Shown here piece after piece: positions 1-14,000 of a stretch of 64,000 bases of DNA (position 1 is its first letter; each line of letters starts with the position of its first letter). A program made the position numbers and the translations under genes. Below the pieces are notes generated by a model, which saw nothing but the letters and a program-made list of their open reading frames with translations, did not search any database and had not been told where the DNA came from. The DNA is from Theocolax elegans (taxonomy: Eukaryota > Arthropoda > Insecta > Hymenoptera > Cerocephalidae). The stretch lies in assembly GCA_026168455.1 (NCBI GenBank), contig CM047428.1, positions 86,012,594 to 86,076,593 of the forward strand, read 5' to 3'.

Positions 1-590
1 AAACTGTTGATCACTCTTAAATATTTGATAGAATACTCCAATAATTGACCCGAGTAACAACAAATTAGTATGACACCAGTTTGCCACTAGTCTGAAAAAA
101 ATAAGTCTAGATGAATTCTTTGAGAAGTCTGGAATTCGATACTATGCCAGATTTTTGATTTATTCAATTTTCTACAATCCATACCACACTCTTCCAAGAA
201 TTGTAAAATTTAAATTATTATTCAAAATATTAAAAAGCAAATTAATCCGAAGAATAAACTGAGCTATTTTCCTGTTTATGACATTATGTGAAATTCAAGT
301 TGTTTATTACATATTTACCCTAAACTTATTATAACGACACGAAAAGAACAATAACTGAAGCAAAGGTCCAAAACTCAGGTCCCTCGTCTTAATTTTTTAG
401 AATTTATTTTTTACAAATCTGAGAAAATGTCTGATATTAAGTCTACAAGTACTTTTTTCTATTATTTTTCTAGAGTATTTTTCTAGACTCATCCTATACT
501 GGTCCTCTACAAGGTTTCTACCTTTCACAATATTTTTCACTTGAATTATTTAATCTCATAACTAGTCAGATTTTATGTGATTGAATCTAA
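1..590. other. AT-rich sequence, no gene seen
   Basis: I see no open reading frame of note, no splice-flanked exon and no RNA gene in this stretch. It ends where the left arm of the foldback element begins. Confidence 0.6.
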
Positions 591-1190
591 CTAGGAGAGG
601 CCACAGCCTTCGGATCACGGATCTTAACCAAACTCTGGGATATGTTTTGTAATATAAAAATATGAAGAAATCCAAATTTTTACACCCTAACTCGGAAACA
701 AATAGAGATAGATACTTGAATTAAAAACCCTAAGTAAGTGGAGATCAAGCAGACACGATTTAAAAAAAAGTAAGCTCAAATCGGTGAATTTGCTTCAAAG
801 TTATGGAGAAAATAAGAAATTGTAGAAATTTTAGCCAAAATTTACAAGTAAAAATTCATTGATTTGTTGGCTAAAATTTCTACAATTTCTTATTTTCTCC
901 ATAACTTTGAAGTAAATTCACCGATTTGAGCTTACTTTTTTTTAAATCGTGTCTACTTGATCTCAACTTTCTTAGGGTTTTTAATTCAAGTATCTATCTC
1001 TATTTGTTTCCGAGTTATAAGCGATCAAAGTGAAAGTACTTTTTCTTCACAATTTGCTTTAGTGGCCTATAACTTTGATAAATCGCAGCGTTAGGGTGTA
1101 AAAATTTGGATTTCTTCATATTTTTATATTACAAAACATATCCCAGAGTTTGGTTAAGATCCGTGATCCGAAGGCCGTGGCCTCTCCTAG
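591..1190. mobile_element. Foldback (long inverted repeat) element, copy 1
   Basis: The two arms are near-perfect reverse complements: about 591-841 on the left and 868-1190 on the right, around a loop of about 26 bp. The terminus begins CTAGGAGAGGCCAC. The inner part of the arms (about 768-841 against 868-940) shows about one mismatch over roughly 70 bp. The right arm has 76 bp (1018-1093) that the left arm lacks, and that segment is bounded by the direct repeat GTTA, so the left arm probably lost it by short-repeat deletion. The trinucleotide TAA flanks both ends (588-590 and 1191-1193), which fits a 3-bp target duplication of the PIF/Harbinger type, although no transposase is present. If transcribed, it would form a long hairpin RNA. 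A diverged copy lies at 27925-28482. Confidence 0.85.
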
Positions 1191-3247
1191 TAAGTGGTAA
1201 TATTCATAGTAAGTGGTAAAAGAAAAAATTGTTTAATTACAATATGATGAATGGACATTTTTTTACTCCAATTTATGACTCTAAAACTAGTTATAAGTTT
1301 TAGGTAAGAAAATTATATTTTTATGTATAAACGATCTATATTTTTAAATAGTAAGAATGATCGTTAAAATACAAAATCTTGAAATTTTATGAAATATACG
1401 GATAGATTCTGTCTTTATATTATTTTTGTTTTTTATTTACACTAAAAAGGAGATGCAGAAAATATGTTGAAATGAGTTAGATTAAGTTTGATTTAATTTA
1501 CTAAAACCAAAAGAATTTACAAACACGTATACAATTTTAAAATATTGCACATTTAAAATATTATTATCGTTTTTAATACGTTTAGAAAATACTTCACAAA
1601 TGACTTTTTCTTTTCTCCCTGGTCTACAGGTATTACCATTTTTGTGGATTTGATCATTTCCATTGGTTTTGATGATTTTCTTCCTATATAAGGTTTTTGT
1701 TCAATTTTCTATCAAATCCTCTTGATCGTTCTGGTGGTTCGTGCGTGGCTTTAAATGCGATTAAACATTAAAGCCGCGAATTTCACTTCGGTATTATGAG
1801 ATTATTTCTAGCCTATTCGCAAACGACGCCCAGACGTTTTCCCTAATCATCGCAAACAACGAAATAATAAACTTTTATTTATTTATTTATTCTTTTTGTA
1901 TTAACTAATAATGTATACTCGTGTTCATTTCGTATTCATTTCATTTTTATTCTGTGAGTTACTTATTGATGATGGTTTCGTCAAATTTTTGTGATTATTT
2001 TATTATTTTTCTTAAAATCTTTGTGTACTGTTGCAAATAATTTTTGTATTTCCTTATATATATATCTAAGCACAATTATATGTTGAGTTTTACAATGTAT
2101 AATACATTTGTCATCAAATAAGTAATAACCAACTATTCTCTCTTAATGAGATAGTGCAATCGCAAAGTCCCTGGGGCTTAAATGAAATTTCTAAATTATA
2201 TTTTTAAATTCGATACATGATTTAACGAAGCCTGGGAACATTGCAATTTTAAAACTAAATATTGATAGAATTTCTTATTTAACACAATGATTGTAGAAAA
2301 TTCAAAATAATTATATTTTAAGATTGAAAATTGGCATATTTTTCTATTTAAAAGTAGGTATTTTTTTGTTATTTTAAGTTTTCTTCATCCGTTAGTGCAT
2401 GTTTCGTAAATTTGATATTAATAAATTCGTAAAAACGACCTCGAAACGACGTTATATAGATTTCAATAGTTTTTCGTCAAGTTTACTTATTTGTCGCAAC
2501 GTTAATATTTCTCGATAAAGATTGAATTATTCTGTATTTCGAAAAGAAATTTTTAAATTCCACATATTCCTCAACAGTAGATGTAATATAAAAACGACTG
2601 GGACGGAACGATATACCTCAGTATTTACGTGAAAGGTTAGTGTGAGATATTCAGCACAACTATGTCGAGTAGTAGAGAAAAATCACGAAGAGAATGATGG
2701 GGCATCACCAAATTGCGATTAAATATTTAATTTCCCACGGATCTTCACATAAATAAGAAAGAGAGCAAAAAGGGACGAAAAGAGTATTTAGCGTGTATGT
2801 AGCGAGCGTATGTATACGCTGTTGCGTGGATTATTTAGAAATATAATACTTATTCTGGAGTGACTCGATACAAAATTTTGTCTTTTTGAATAAGAAGGTT
2901 AACTATTTAATAGTCTTTTAATATTTCTCTGTAGTCTCGAGATCGTGGGCTGAGGGTACTAAATCGTGGCAAAAAATTTTATACAATATGTACTGTAGAA
3001 ATAAGTGTATGTCTGACAAAAGAATGTTACACCTACTTTATTAAGAGAAATAACTGGATACATAAATAATAAATTAAATAAATTATATTGATTCGAGTAA
3101 TTATGATACGGCGTAGTAAATTAAAATTATCGCGTTTACCGTTCAATACCCTTGAAAATGCATGTGCGAAATTTATTGAAACTTTTGAACTAAAGATAAC
3201 TATTGATACGTCTTTGTTGGAATATGCATAAAATTTACAGAGTGTGG

Positions 3248-3296
<49 letters not shown>

Positions 3297-4483
3297 GAGT
3301 AATAAAAGGAAAAAACGAGTGTGAAAATAGCTGAAAAATGCGAGTCTTATCACTGCATTTCTTGATCGAATTTTACAGTGCCGCTGGCTTCGGCTTTTCA
3401 TCCGTTTCCAGCATCAATCCTCCTTTTTCGTCAACAAGAAAAGATGCACGATCAAATACACCGATCCTTCAATACGTACACACACATATATATACATTTA
3501 TACGTATACCTATCTGCCCTGTGATTTTACGATCCGAAAGGCATATACGCGCCAAACACATATATACACATATATACACATATATATAGATATATAAATA
3601 TATACGTATGTGTATACGGAGATGCATAGTGCAAATGACAAATCGCTTCACAAATAATAAATCCTCAAAGAGCATCCGAGTCGCCGTGGCGTTGATGTGT
3701 GGGTGTGTGTGTGTGTGAGTGTGGGTAAGTGTGGGTGTGTGAATGTGTACGTAAGACGAAGGGAAAACCAGTATTTGTCCACGAGAAACTCTTGAAATAT
3801 TGTACCTACGTTGTCCCGAAAAATTGTTCGACAATATCACTGAATGCGTCAACTTGGATATTTTTCTACCTGTATTAATAGATCCAACATACCTTCATAC
3901 GTCTAATTCGATAAATTTAAATACTTTCTTCGAACAATATTTCGTCATTCCTTATTTTTTACTCGAATTTACGTAATGATCCATATAAAAATACTCGGGA
4001 AATACATATTTTGAATGATTATGTTATTTTATTAGTTAGATATATTATAGAACGAAATTTTTGTACGAAAAGGAATAGAAACGACCGTTTCAGTATACAG
4101 AAATTAACATAATTTTCTCGAGTCTATAAATTAGATTTTTTTTCTAAAAAATAAGGGTAGATAATGACTATAATTAAAACTTATATTATATTATGTAACT
4201 ACTACCAACAATTCCTTGCTCAAAGTTAATTTTTTATTTCTTATATATTGTTAAACATTTTATTTAAACAAGAGTTTACTAATAAGTAATATATAATTTT
4301 TAAAAAAATAGCCATTTATGAGAAAATCTGACGTCTCAAAAAAATAAACAATTTTAAGTATTGATATTGCACAAAATTTAACCTCAAAAAATTAACAAAT
4401 ATCCAAATTTTTATTAAGAATAATAACTTTATAGATTCCTTAATTTAAATAATTATTTTTACAATTAACGCCATTTAGGAGGT
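1191..4483. other. Gene-poor AT-rich region with microsatellites
   Basis: No supported gene. It contains an (AG)n tract at 3253-3294, a CATATATA-type tract at 3558-3606 and a GT-rich tract at 3695-3744. The open reading frames that overlap these tracts are low-complexity artefacts. Confidence 0.6.
3253..3294. repeat. (AG)n microsatellite
   Basis: An uninterrupted AG dinucleotide run of about 21 units. The opposite strand reads as a poly-Leu-Ser frame, which is a repeat artefact and not a gene. Confidence 0.95.
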
Positions 4484-4860
4484 GGCATACCCGGTGGATT
4501 ACCGACTGAGCACAAATAGATAATTATTACATTTATTTAGAAAATGTATGCAATTTTAACCAAAACTCGAATACAGAACTGCACTAGATAATTAAATAAT
4601 AAGTAATTTTACAAAGTTTCAGGTCAATATGACAAAGACATCCTAAAAAATTTCTGCACCGAAAATGTAGGTCTGACCGTGATTCTCCGGTGCAAAAATT
4701 TTTTAGGGTGTCTGTTGTATTGACCTGGAACTTTGTAGAATGACTTTTTATTTAATTATTCAGTGCTACTATATTCGGGTTTTGCATAAAAGTGCGTATT
4801 TTTTTAAATAAATGTAACAATTACCTTTTTTGGCTCGGTCGGTATTCTAGCGGGCATGTC
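4484..4860. mobile_element. Palindromic element, ACCGACCGAG-end family
   Basis: The sequence is an imperfect palindrome centred near 4671. The left arm starts GCATACCCGGTGG and runs through ACCGACTGAGC and a CATTTATTTAG stretch to TTTCTGCACCG. The right arm returns through CGGTGCAAAAATTTTTTAG, GACCTGGAACTTTG and GGCTCGGTCGGT to GGGCATGTC. Corresponding segments match over most of the 377 bp. No coding sequence is present, so this is a non-autonomous element. The ACCGACCGAG end motif recurs near 6146, 25893, 26808, 27700, 31762 and 38258, so it marks a dispersed family. Confidence 0.75.
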
Positions 4861-4904
4861 GGATCCAGGGATCTACACCTTTAAACCCACTAATTATATC
4901 TAAA

Positions 4905-5030
4905 ATATTTAATTAAAAATATGAAAAAGGCATAAATATTCAACCTAAACGTCGTAATTAAAATATCGATTTAAAAATCTGAAAAAATTGGGTTTAATGT
5001 TAAAAACATGCCTAAGAGCCTGATGGATAG
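4905..5030 (-). repeat. TTTGGGTT/TCAGGC repeat unit, inverted copy
   Basis: On the minus strand this reads ATCAGGC, then a CCAATTTTTTCAGATTTTT-like block, then CGACGTTTAGGTT. The same order of blocks is seen twice in direct orientation at 24200-24490 (GTCAGGCCCTTC, CAGATTTTTGAAT, ATGATGTTTGGGTT). It is a diverged interspersed repeat of unknown class with no coding potential. Confidence 0.5.
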
Positions 5031-8000
5031 GGTTTTTTTTAAAATTCATTTTTTTGTTTATAAAAAACTATTAAAAATGATCAATTTTGAGTCCGACATC
5101 TCCTTAAAAAAATAACAGATTAAACGGTCTTTTTTCTCGTACAGAAAATAAATTTACAATTGCTCACTCGGTTTATGGTTAACCGGGATAAAATTTTATT
5201 TTTAGGTGATAAATAATTTGTCTTTTTTTTTAACCGAAAGAGCGTTACAGCAAATTTCGTATAATAATACACGTAAATCCATAATCCTGACAAGTGCAAA
5301 CGAGCAATACTCGTTTACCTGCCCAGTTCACAGTAGTTGAAAAGAAACGTATAAATAAATATGTTTTATATAGAATGTATTATTGTACGCGTTGAATTTA
5401 ACGAAAAGGTAGTGAATCAAGAGCTCAGAAACTTCAACCACAAAATAAAAAATGCATGCGTTAATCCGAGATGCGGTTACAATGGTAAACGAGAATAAAA
5501 GAGAACAGTTAGATCCAGTTTTAATGTACCACAGATTCTTGTTTGTTCTGATTCTGGTTAAATTACGATGGTTGTTGATCTCCCAGTTTCTGGATTAACG
5601 AATCGATAACAATAATATCGGAAGTTATACCACACCGTACAAATAACGCGCGCGCTTCCACGTTTTAACTGTTTTATAAAATCGAACATCAAGTTTCATG
5701 ATATTGGTTCTTCTTGTTGTAAAAATTAATAAAGTGCTACGGATATAATTGTTTCACTGTTACCCTCTAGTAGTGGATATTCGTATACCCTTAGGTAAGT
5801 GACAAAGAGTGTTTTAATGTGATGCGTTCATTGATCACACATTTTAAGCTATTCTCAGAATATAAATACGTATTGAGTTTGAATTAAAGATTGTTAAAGA
5901 TATAATACATTAGTTGTATATTCCGAACTTTTAGGTTTGCTGTATGCGGCAAGCTCATATATTAATAAAAATGTTTTTTAAGATTATGGGCTTATTTTGT
6001 AAAAAGTTTGATTATAGATGCTGATTATTTTTTACTGTTTAGCTCGGAAATTGACATTCCTACCATGTTTTTTGACAATGAAGTTCCTAAATATTTTTTC
6101 ATAAGCACCGTCGATGTATACCTTGAAATGAAATATCTTATTGTTACCGAGCCAACAATAAGGGTAACTGCTACATTTATTTAAAATAAAACATACTATA
6201 TTTTTGTTCAATATTTTATAAAAGTGAACTACACGTATATTTAAATTTTCATTAGGTGTTGTTCGAACAGGTCGAATACCTTCATATCCCTAGGACCTAT
6301 TAGAGAAGATCCCGAAATTATAAAAAAAATACGTTTCCCGGAAGTCAAGTACTCTCCACTTTAGTACACGTCAAGCAATCGTTTCACGTCTTATACTTAC
6401 TCGTCGAAGATACAGTCAACTCGTAAGTAAATAAAGTTCAAAACAAAAATGTATTAATTTTCAGGTGGACAACAAATCTAGCATTGAGAATAATTCGTTG
6501 CACAGTTGCATTGGGCGATCGCCACACGAGTCCAAAAGTGTTTAAATTTATGCGATTGAAATGCAATAGGTTAAGAAGATGTGATAGCCAAATTGCAGGG
6601 TCTACTTTTAAAAACCCAAAAATTTTCTGTAAATATGGAAATAAAAATATGAAAAATTCATACGTAACGTTTGAGGAACATAGAAGAAACTGACAGAATG
6701 ATTTTTTGAAATAATTTATTTTAAATTAATTAATAATCACTTTTCGTCGGTAATACTTTGGTGTGAAACTGATTCTTGAGGCTGCGTGAAAGCCTCGATT
6801 CATTTCTGATAACAAATTTTTAAATTAAAAAGCACGTAGAAGAGCTTCACAAAGAGATATTTTGCAAAAAGTTCACTTATTGTTAATTAAAAAATAAATA
6901 GGGATTCCGATTTTTTATCCTCATCAAAAAATATAACAAACTTAAGAAATTTTTTTTAAACATGACTTAATTATAGATGTTAATAAAAAACTAATTATTT
7001 AGGAAATAATATTGGCTACCTATTTTTATTAATAATTTATGGTATATTTTTATTAATTTATGGTATACGGTGCTTCTCAATAATCAATTTAGCATACAAT
7101 TAATTTCTGTTTTTCTTGTACATCTGTATTCTATAATTTGTATAGCAAACTTTGAAAATGTATTTCAAAGGCACTAAACAGCGTATTAAATTCCGGTGAA
7201 AAGGTGTTTATTATATATGTGTTAGATAATATTTATATAGTTTTTAACAAATATTTAAAGCAAAATAGCCGCCCCCCTCAAATATTCCCGAGGCGTCGTT
7301 TTTTTTCATGGATGCCTAGCTTAGTTTCATGGCTGAACCGATAACTTCTGCAATTTTAAAAGTAGAATCACGAATAAACAAATTTTGACCCAGTATGGTA
7401 ACGGTTGCAACGATACGTAAAACTTCTAATTTTTGTAAAACTATAGTATTTTTTTTAATTTGGAAAAACAAAAAATATCACTTAAAAATTAGTAATACCA
7501 ATTTATTAATATATCATACAAATTTCAAGTAAATCGGAGAAAAATTGCTGAAAATATTGGTTGAATGAACTTGGAAATTTGTTGTTTCGAGAAAAACACG
7601 TTTAAAGTCTAAAGTATGCTACACATCATTTTTATATTATATTAAAATACTATTAAAAGCGAAAATAAATTTAAATTTTTTCAAAATTCTAAAATAATAT
7701 TGTTGATTTTTTTATCGATATAAACTATTAAAAACCTGGAAGAATAGTAGTACAGAATAGTTTTAGAAACTTTAAAACTTTAACCCTAGAAATGTTCTTT
7801 TAATTTTACTTACATTTTAATACAAAATTAAATTTATCTATTTTTGTAAAAACACTACTTCTTATTAGACTGTAAATGACATAGATGGAAATATAAAGAG
7901 TGTAAAATATCCTCACATATATTTTTTTTAATTTACATGTAGTAGATTTGATTATTTTGATGTTTTAAAAAATGTATCAAGCGAAAAAAATCACTATTCT

Positions 8001-11000
8001 ATCAGATATATCACTTAATTTTTCTCATATAAAATACAATAATAATTTTATAATTGAAAAAGCTAAAGATTTTAAGAGTATATTTTTAATCCGGGGAAAG
8101 ATAAAGCCTACGTCTGGTAGTAGGTATTCTAAAACTAAATATTATTAAAACCAACCCGCAGTGCAGAGTTCAATTAAGTGGGTTGTTTCTATTTTCTCTC
8201 GTGCATTTAATATCGTAAAGCTTATCCAGTCAGGATGAAAAATAGTTGGACAAAAAAAACCGGAGAACACACATACGGGTTTATAAACTATAGGAAAAAA
8301 AAATCTCGACTATATCGTCGAGCGCATATAGGGGTGATATTGTACCAATTATATACATTCTTACAGATTTCATCATATTTTTATATAGTTTACTTGCGTG
8401 ATATCTTAACCTGTAATTATTGTTATTGCAACTGTTATTTGTCACAAGTAAACAAATTGATACTTATACATTTATCATTTGAATCCATTTTAAATCTTGA
8501 AGAAACTTGCCATATTGTATTTTAAATGTGTAAATTTATTAATAATATATAACTTTACGAAAATAAAATATATTGAAATAATAGTATTTCTATACTTTCA
8601 CTATACAAATATTAATATTGCATAAAATATTTGAAAAACTCAATGTTTACTCTTTCTATCTACTTTTGTAAGTATAGAATTCGAAGTTACAATTTTATAA
8701 AAATAAAAATCTTCATTGTTTCCTTTTTAAATGTTTTACTTTTCTAAAATAAAAACTTTGAATTTTATTTTTTGTGTCAATGTTTTTACAAATATATTTT
8801 AATTTACTAAAGTGCCAACTTTGTAGTTTACAAATTTCAAAAGTAGATCTATCATGAAATAGTAACTTTGAAATATAAATTAAATATGAGTAAATATTCA
8901 CTCTATTTAACAGTTGTTTTTATAATTTTTATTTTTTGCATGCATTGCAATAATTTTAACATTTCGGTGATTAAAGTATAAAAATACCCATTTATATAAT
9001 TATTTGTATTTTACTTAAAAAAATTGAACACTACACTTTAAAAAGGTAAAAATGTCCCCATCTCTATTTGGTGGAGGTATGAAAATATTTGCTTTCCTAA
9101 AGTAAGGGTGGAATGTGGATAACAACATGAATATTTGAAAAGTTTTGGAAAGTCGAAAAATCGATTTTACACGATAGATATAAATTTTACAATTTTAGCA
9201 ATCGACTACTCGAATGCGACGAGCGTGATAAGTCGAAACTTTGTTGTCGGGTATATAGAGATGCACACGAACCAGACATAAACGGAACTCTCTCACTCTC
9301 TTATCGCTTGGGATTCGCAAACAATAAGGGATCATCAGACTGTTATTTGTGCGCATCGAATGTTCAATAAAAAGATCCATTTGTACATTGTTAGTCCTCT
9401 GTAAGATAGATCCATTGATTTCAACAACTTTTCGTTCTTAAACAATGTTTATCGGAGTAGCATGTACAATCCACGATATTGACTGACGTTATTTCCAGTA
9501 CGTTTTAATAATTACACAGAGAACATTTTCTCCAATAAATTACTGTGAAAATCATTGGGACAATGCAAATATCTCTGTTACTTTTTCAGAAAGTAGATGC
9601 AACATTATTTTATGCTTAGGCGTATCGAATTTTCTAATTAATAATATTCGTAATAAGTAATTATAAAAATTCTATTGAAATTCAGTATGCACTTTTTACT
9701 TTTGATGCGTATAAATTTTATAGTACCACGAGAGCACGATTAGTCACTTACAAGGTAGGTGGTCAAGGAAGCGATTAAGTTAAGATTTTGAGGTTGTCTT
9801 GAATGAACGGTCCTACGCATTTAAATAATAAATACGTAATTATGTAGAAAAATGTTATTTACTATGAATGCTAGACTCATTTTACTTTTTGTTGTTCATT
9901 TATTTGTTTGTAATAAACTATCGATACCATGCGCAGCAGCTGTGCTCAAATAATCGCAACCATGCTCAGTTACGACTAATCAACCGGAACTATGTGCGCA
10001 ATTACGAGCAAATGATAATAAGCACGAAGCATCGTTACGACCAATCGAGCATACTTTTAATAATAAGATATTTTTTTGACATTCTATTTTCGTACTAGGT
10101 ATTGGAACAATTTTTTTAGATATAAATCACAATCAGTGATTGCAATATAGGTATATACAAGAGAAATTGTTGTAAGCTAAACATAACAATATTATTAACA
10201 AATATTTGAATATTTATGGGCAGAGTGGTAGCCACACCTCTTTAATTCAAAGTATATAATCGATCGATCGTAGGTGCTCGTGGTTACGGTTGATCGGTTA
10301 GAATCGCTCGTATTTATTATGTTAAGGAGACTAATGCGCATAATCTGAACATCACTGCGCATAGATGTGTGCAGTGATAGTGTTACAGTCCTCGTGATTA
10401 TTAGTAACAATGTACTATTACATACAATATACAATACAAACAGTAGACTGATGAGTTTATAATAATTTTATGGTCAATTTTTGATTCCATGATTATACCC
10501 AATTTGGAGCAACGATCACGTACTCGGAGAAAGGTTTTTTTTATTTGCAAATAAATGACCTAATATTCGACAATAACTTTGGATAATTAGAAAAAAATAG
10601 AGTTCACGTCAGGTGAACTGGTAGCTGAGCGCCATATAGCATTTGGTATAAGCATTATTTACGTACTACTTGGTTAATCGACGAGTCTGTATTTTCAACG
10701 GAAAATGACTAGTACGAGTAGGTGCAAAGAATTTGAGTCAAATAGTAAGTTGTGCTTTTCACTTTTCGTCAGTTAAATAATTTGTAAATAATTCTTATGG
10801 CAATAACTATGGTGCTTAACTACAATTTTAAGATTTAATAGCGTTATTGTTTTGTCGAATATTAGGTAGGTCCACCTGACTGCAAAGCCAATGACTCCCG
10901 CATATGAAGTGATGGTGGTTTTGGGAATCTAACATTATGGACTCCTCTAGTTCTTCTTTTACTTTTTATTTAAACAACTTATCAACATCGAGTCTTAACA

Positions 11001-14000
11001 AGTAATGAAAGAAAAACGAACACTTATAAAAGAAGAGGGCAAAAACAAAAATATCACAACGTTAGCTTACCTTTTCAAAATCTTTTTTATTTCTTTTTAA
11101 ACAAATGAATAATAGTATATTATACACCAAGAAAGCAAAGTTGATCCTGACATTTTGCGACCTGTATAGAGGCCGAGAATACATCATTTTGCGTCCTGCA
11201 CAGAATAGCATTTTGCAGCGGAAGGACGAAAAAATATTAATTTGGCCAAACATCCGTGATTCGTGAACTTTAGGCTTTTTGCTCATCCTGTGTCCCTATC
11301 CTTTAACTAATCATTTTCGATCATGCACGTGGTCTTAAAACTTTCATTTTGCTTATTTTATTTTTTTATTTTATTAATTAAACATTAGATTTTATTTAAC
11401 ATTTTATTTCTTTTCATTTTAATGTATATTTTTATTTTAAAAAGACAATTACGTCGGGAACTCCCAATACACGGAGAATGTGATATGCTTGCATGTGATA
11501 AATATGACAATAATGTCAATGTATTCAACTTGTTTATCCACGAAAGCTACATGTTAATTTAATTTTTCTGTTAGTCATAGACAACATGTATCATTTCAAG
11601 GTAACGTTTGACACGGAATTTTACGAATATGTTTGACCAAGTGAACCTGGCCTCTTTAATACCATTAGGCTATACTTGGACGCGTGTTACAACATAGTTC
11701 AAGTATTGGCTCCAAGTACTCGCGGTGCTCAACTACTGCAGTCTTGTACATCAAATTTACAACTTGAACTTTCTTATTTAATGCGATTTCGATTGTAAAT
11801 ATATCTACTTTAGCAATAATAAATATATTATATGCCTAAATCAATAATTAGTTCCAAAACTATTGAAATTTCGACTTTCTGGTTTGAAAATACCTGTTAT
11901 TCATAAAAATGCTTAAAATCTATCCAAGTATTGGGTCTTTTAATTTAGTATAAAAAAAATCATATAATTTTTATAAAACTATTCAAGTGCATATAAACAG
12001 TAATTTTTAAGTATTTTTTAAATCTTGCATTAAACGAAACATATATTTGATACATTTAACACATTTTTCAAGTGTATGGAAAAGATACTGAGGTAAAAAT
12101 GACTCAAGACTTGAGATAAATTGACTTGAATAAACTCGAAAGCTCAGTCGAGAGTACTCAAGTAAAAAGTCCTTAATCACTTGAGTAACAACTACTTTAG
12201 CAATTACATGACCTGTAATGTTTTAAATACTATTTTTCAATTAACTTTGAATTTATTAATCAAGAATTCCATTCCTCATTCTCTCGTAATATAACACATT
12301 AATATATAAATTATAATTACAAATAATCAATAGAGTGGCGTCCCAACTGTCTAACGGCTAATGAAAGTATTTTAGTTTTTTCCTAATATTTATTATTTAA
12401 TTTCACGACTTTTATTAAATATTGCAAATTTTACTAAAATTACATCGTATAAATTACATAAAGAATTCAAGCCACTTCTTGATTTGCCCCTTAGAAAAAA
12501 AATCATCAGAGTAACTTCAGTAATGTTTACACTTCATTTTTTCGTGTGAATTTCAGTAAATATTTACAAATTTCAAAAACTTTTAAAACCTCTCACAAGT
12601 TTTATTGCTTTTTTTTAACGATCGACTAGCTTTTATCATCTTTCGCTATTCCATAGTCACTTAACGTCATGATTCAGTTTATTCGCACGAATTGCTTTTC
12701 AACAATTTTGCACTGGCAAAACTTTTTTCATTTGTCAAGTGTACATAGATCGCGCTACATTGGAGATGTGTCCTTTTTCTATTTATTAACAATACAAAGA
12801 AAAAGACAAAAATTAAAAATAAATAATCACAATGATTTTTACACGAATCGTAAATGCAGATTATTATTTATTAAAAATTATATATATTAAACCAATATAT
12901 TCAAAATTGTAAGAAATCAAACTACCATTTTGAATTTGACTTATGATGTTTATTTTGAAGAAAAAATATTGATACGCTTAAGGTTATTTTTTACATTTTA
13001 TTAATTAAAAATGATTTATACACAATAATATTTATAATTTTTTCTGATATTTTGATAAAAAAACCCAGATCTAAATAGGTTTAATTAAAACTAAATGATA
13101 AAAAAAATATTATAAAATGGTAAGTATATTTATCACTATGTTTCAAATGGTTAAGTTTAATGAAATTTTAATTCGACACCAAATGAAAATTTGTCACTAA
13201 ATTTTTTTTTTATGTACAAAATTGTAAGTGTGGTTTCGAAATAGAAAAATTGTATTACATACGTGTAAGGGATGAATGTAAATCAACAGTAAGTTGTAAG
13301 CCCTAAAGTTCAAAAACTAACGCTCGAATGTGTAAATCGACAACATTACACTTAACGAAAAGTGTAAATTATGAGTATATCTATTACGTACCTATTTGTA
13401 AAATCTAAAATTGTAATGGAGCAGATATTTTAATAGTGTAAATAACGGTACATGTACAAAAAATCAAATGTTATAAAATAAAATGATTAAACTTTTGAAA
13501 AAAATTAAACAATTCGATCGTGAAAAGCGTAAAAAGTATAAACAAGGTATTTTTAACCTCAAAACACGAAAGGGCTATAGCGTCGATTAAAACATCTATA
13601 TACAACAAAATAATCGAATTCGCATGGAAATGTAATCACACTTTCTAGCGTAAAGTTTTATACTGTAGAATTTTGAGTGTACCGTTCGAAATACACAAAT
13701 TACAATTGAAAGACATGTGTTTAAGCGACTCGGGTAACAGCGGGTGTGTGTGTACATATATAATAATAAGTAATTTTCTTATTATGCGAAATGTTGCAGT
13801 AGAACGAATCAGAGCGATGTATGGCGCCACCTTTACGCAAACCCAGCAACTTTCCAACGAATTTCACAAATTTAAGAAACGGTGCTGTATTCAAAATAAT
13901 AGTTCAAAAATTTATACACTTTTATAAGATGATAATAATCCTATTTGTGTATTAAATGCAAATTTAATCGATAGTTATGAAACGAAAGTTGTTTCCTGCA

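Noticed and set aside
6423..6693. Possible short spliced gene: donor CTC-GTAAGT, acceptor TTTTCAG and a 69-codon frame after it
   Set aside because: The intron would be only about 43 bp, the frame begins with TTG, the exon before it could not be shown to be coding, and no domain is visible.
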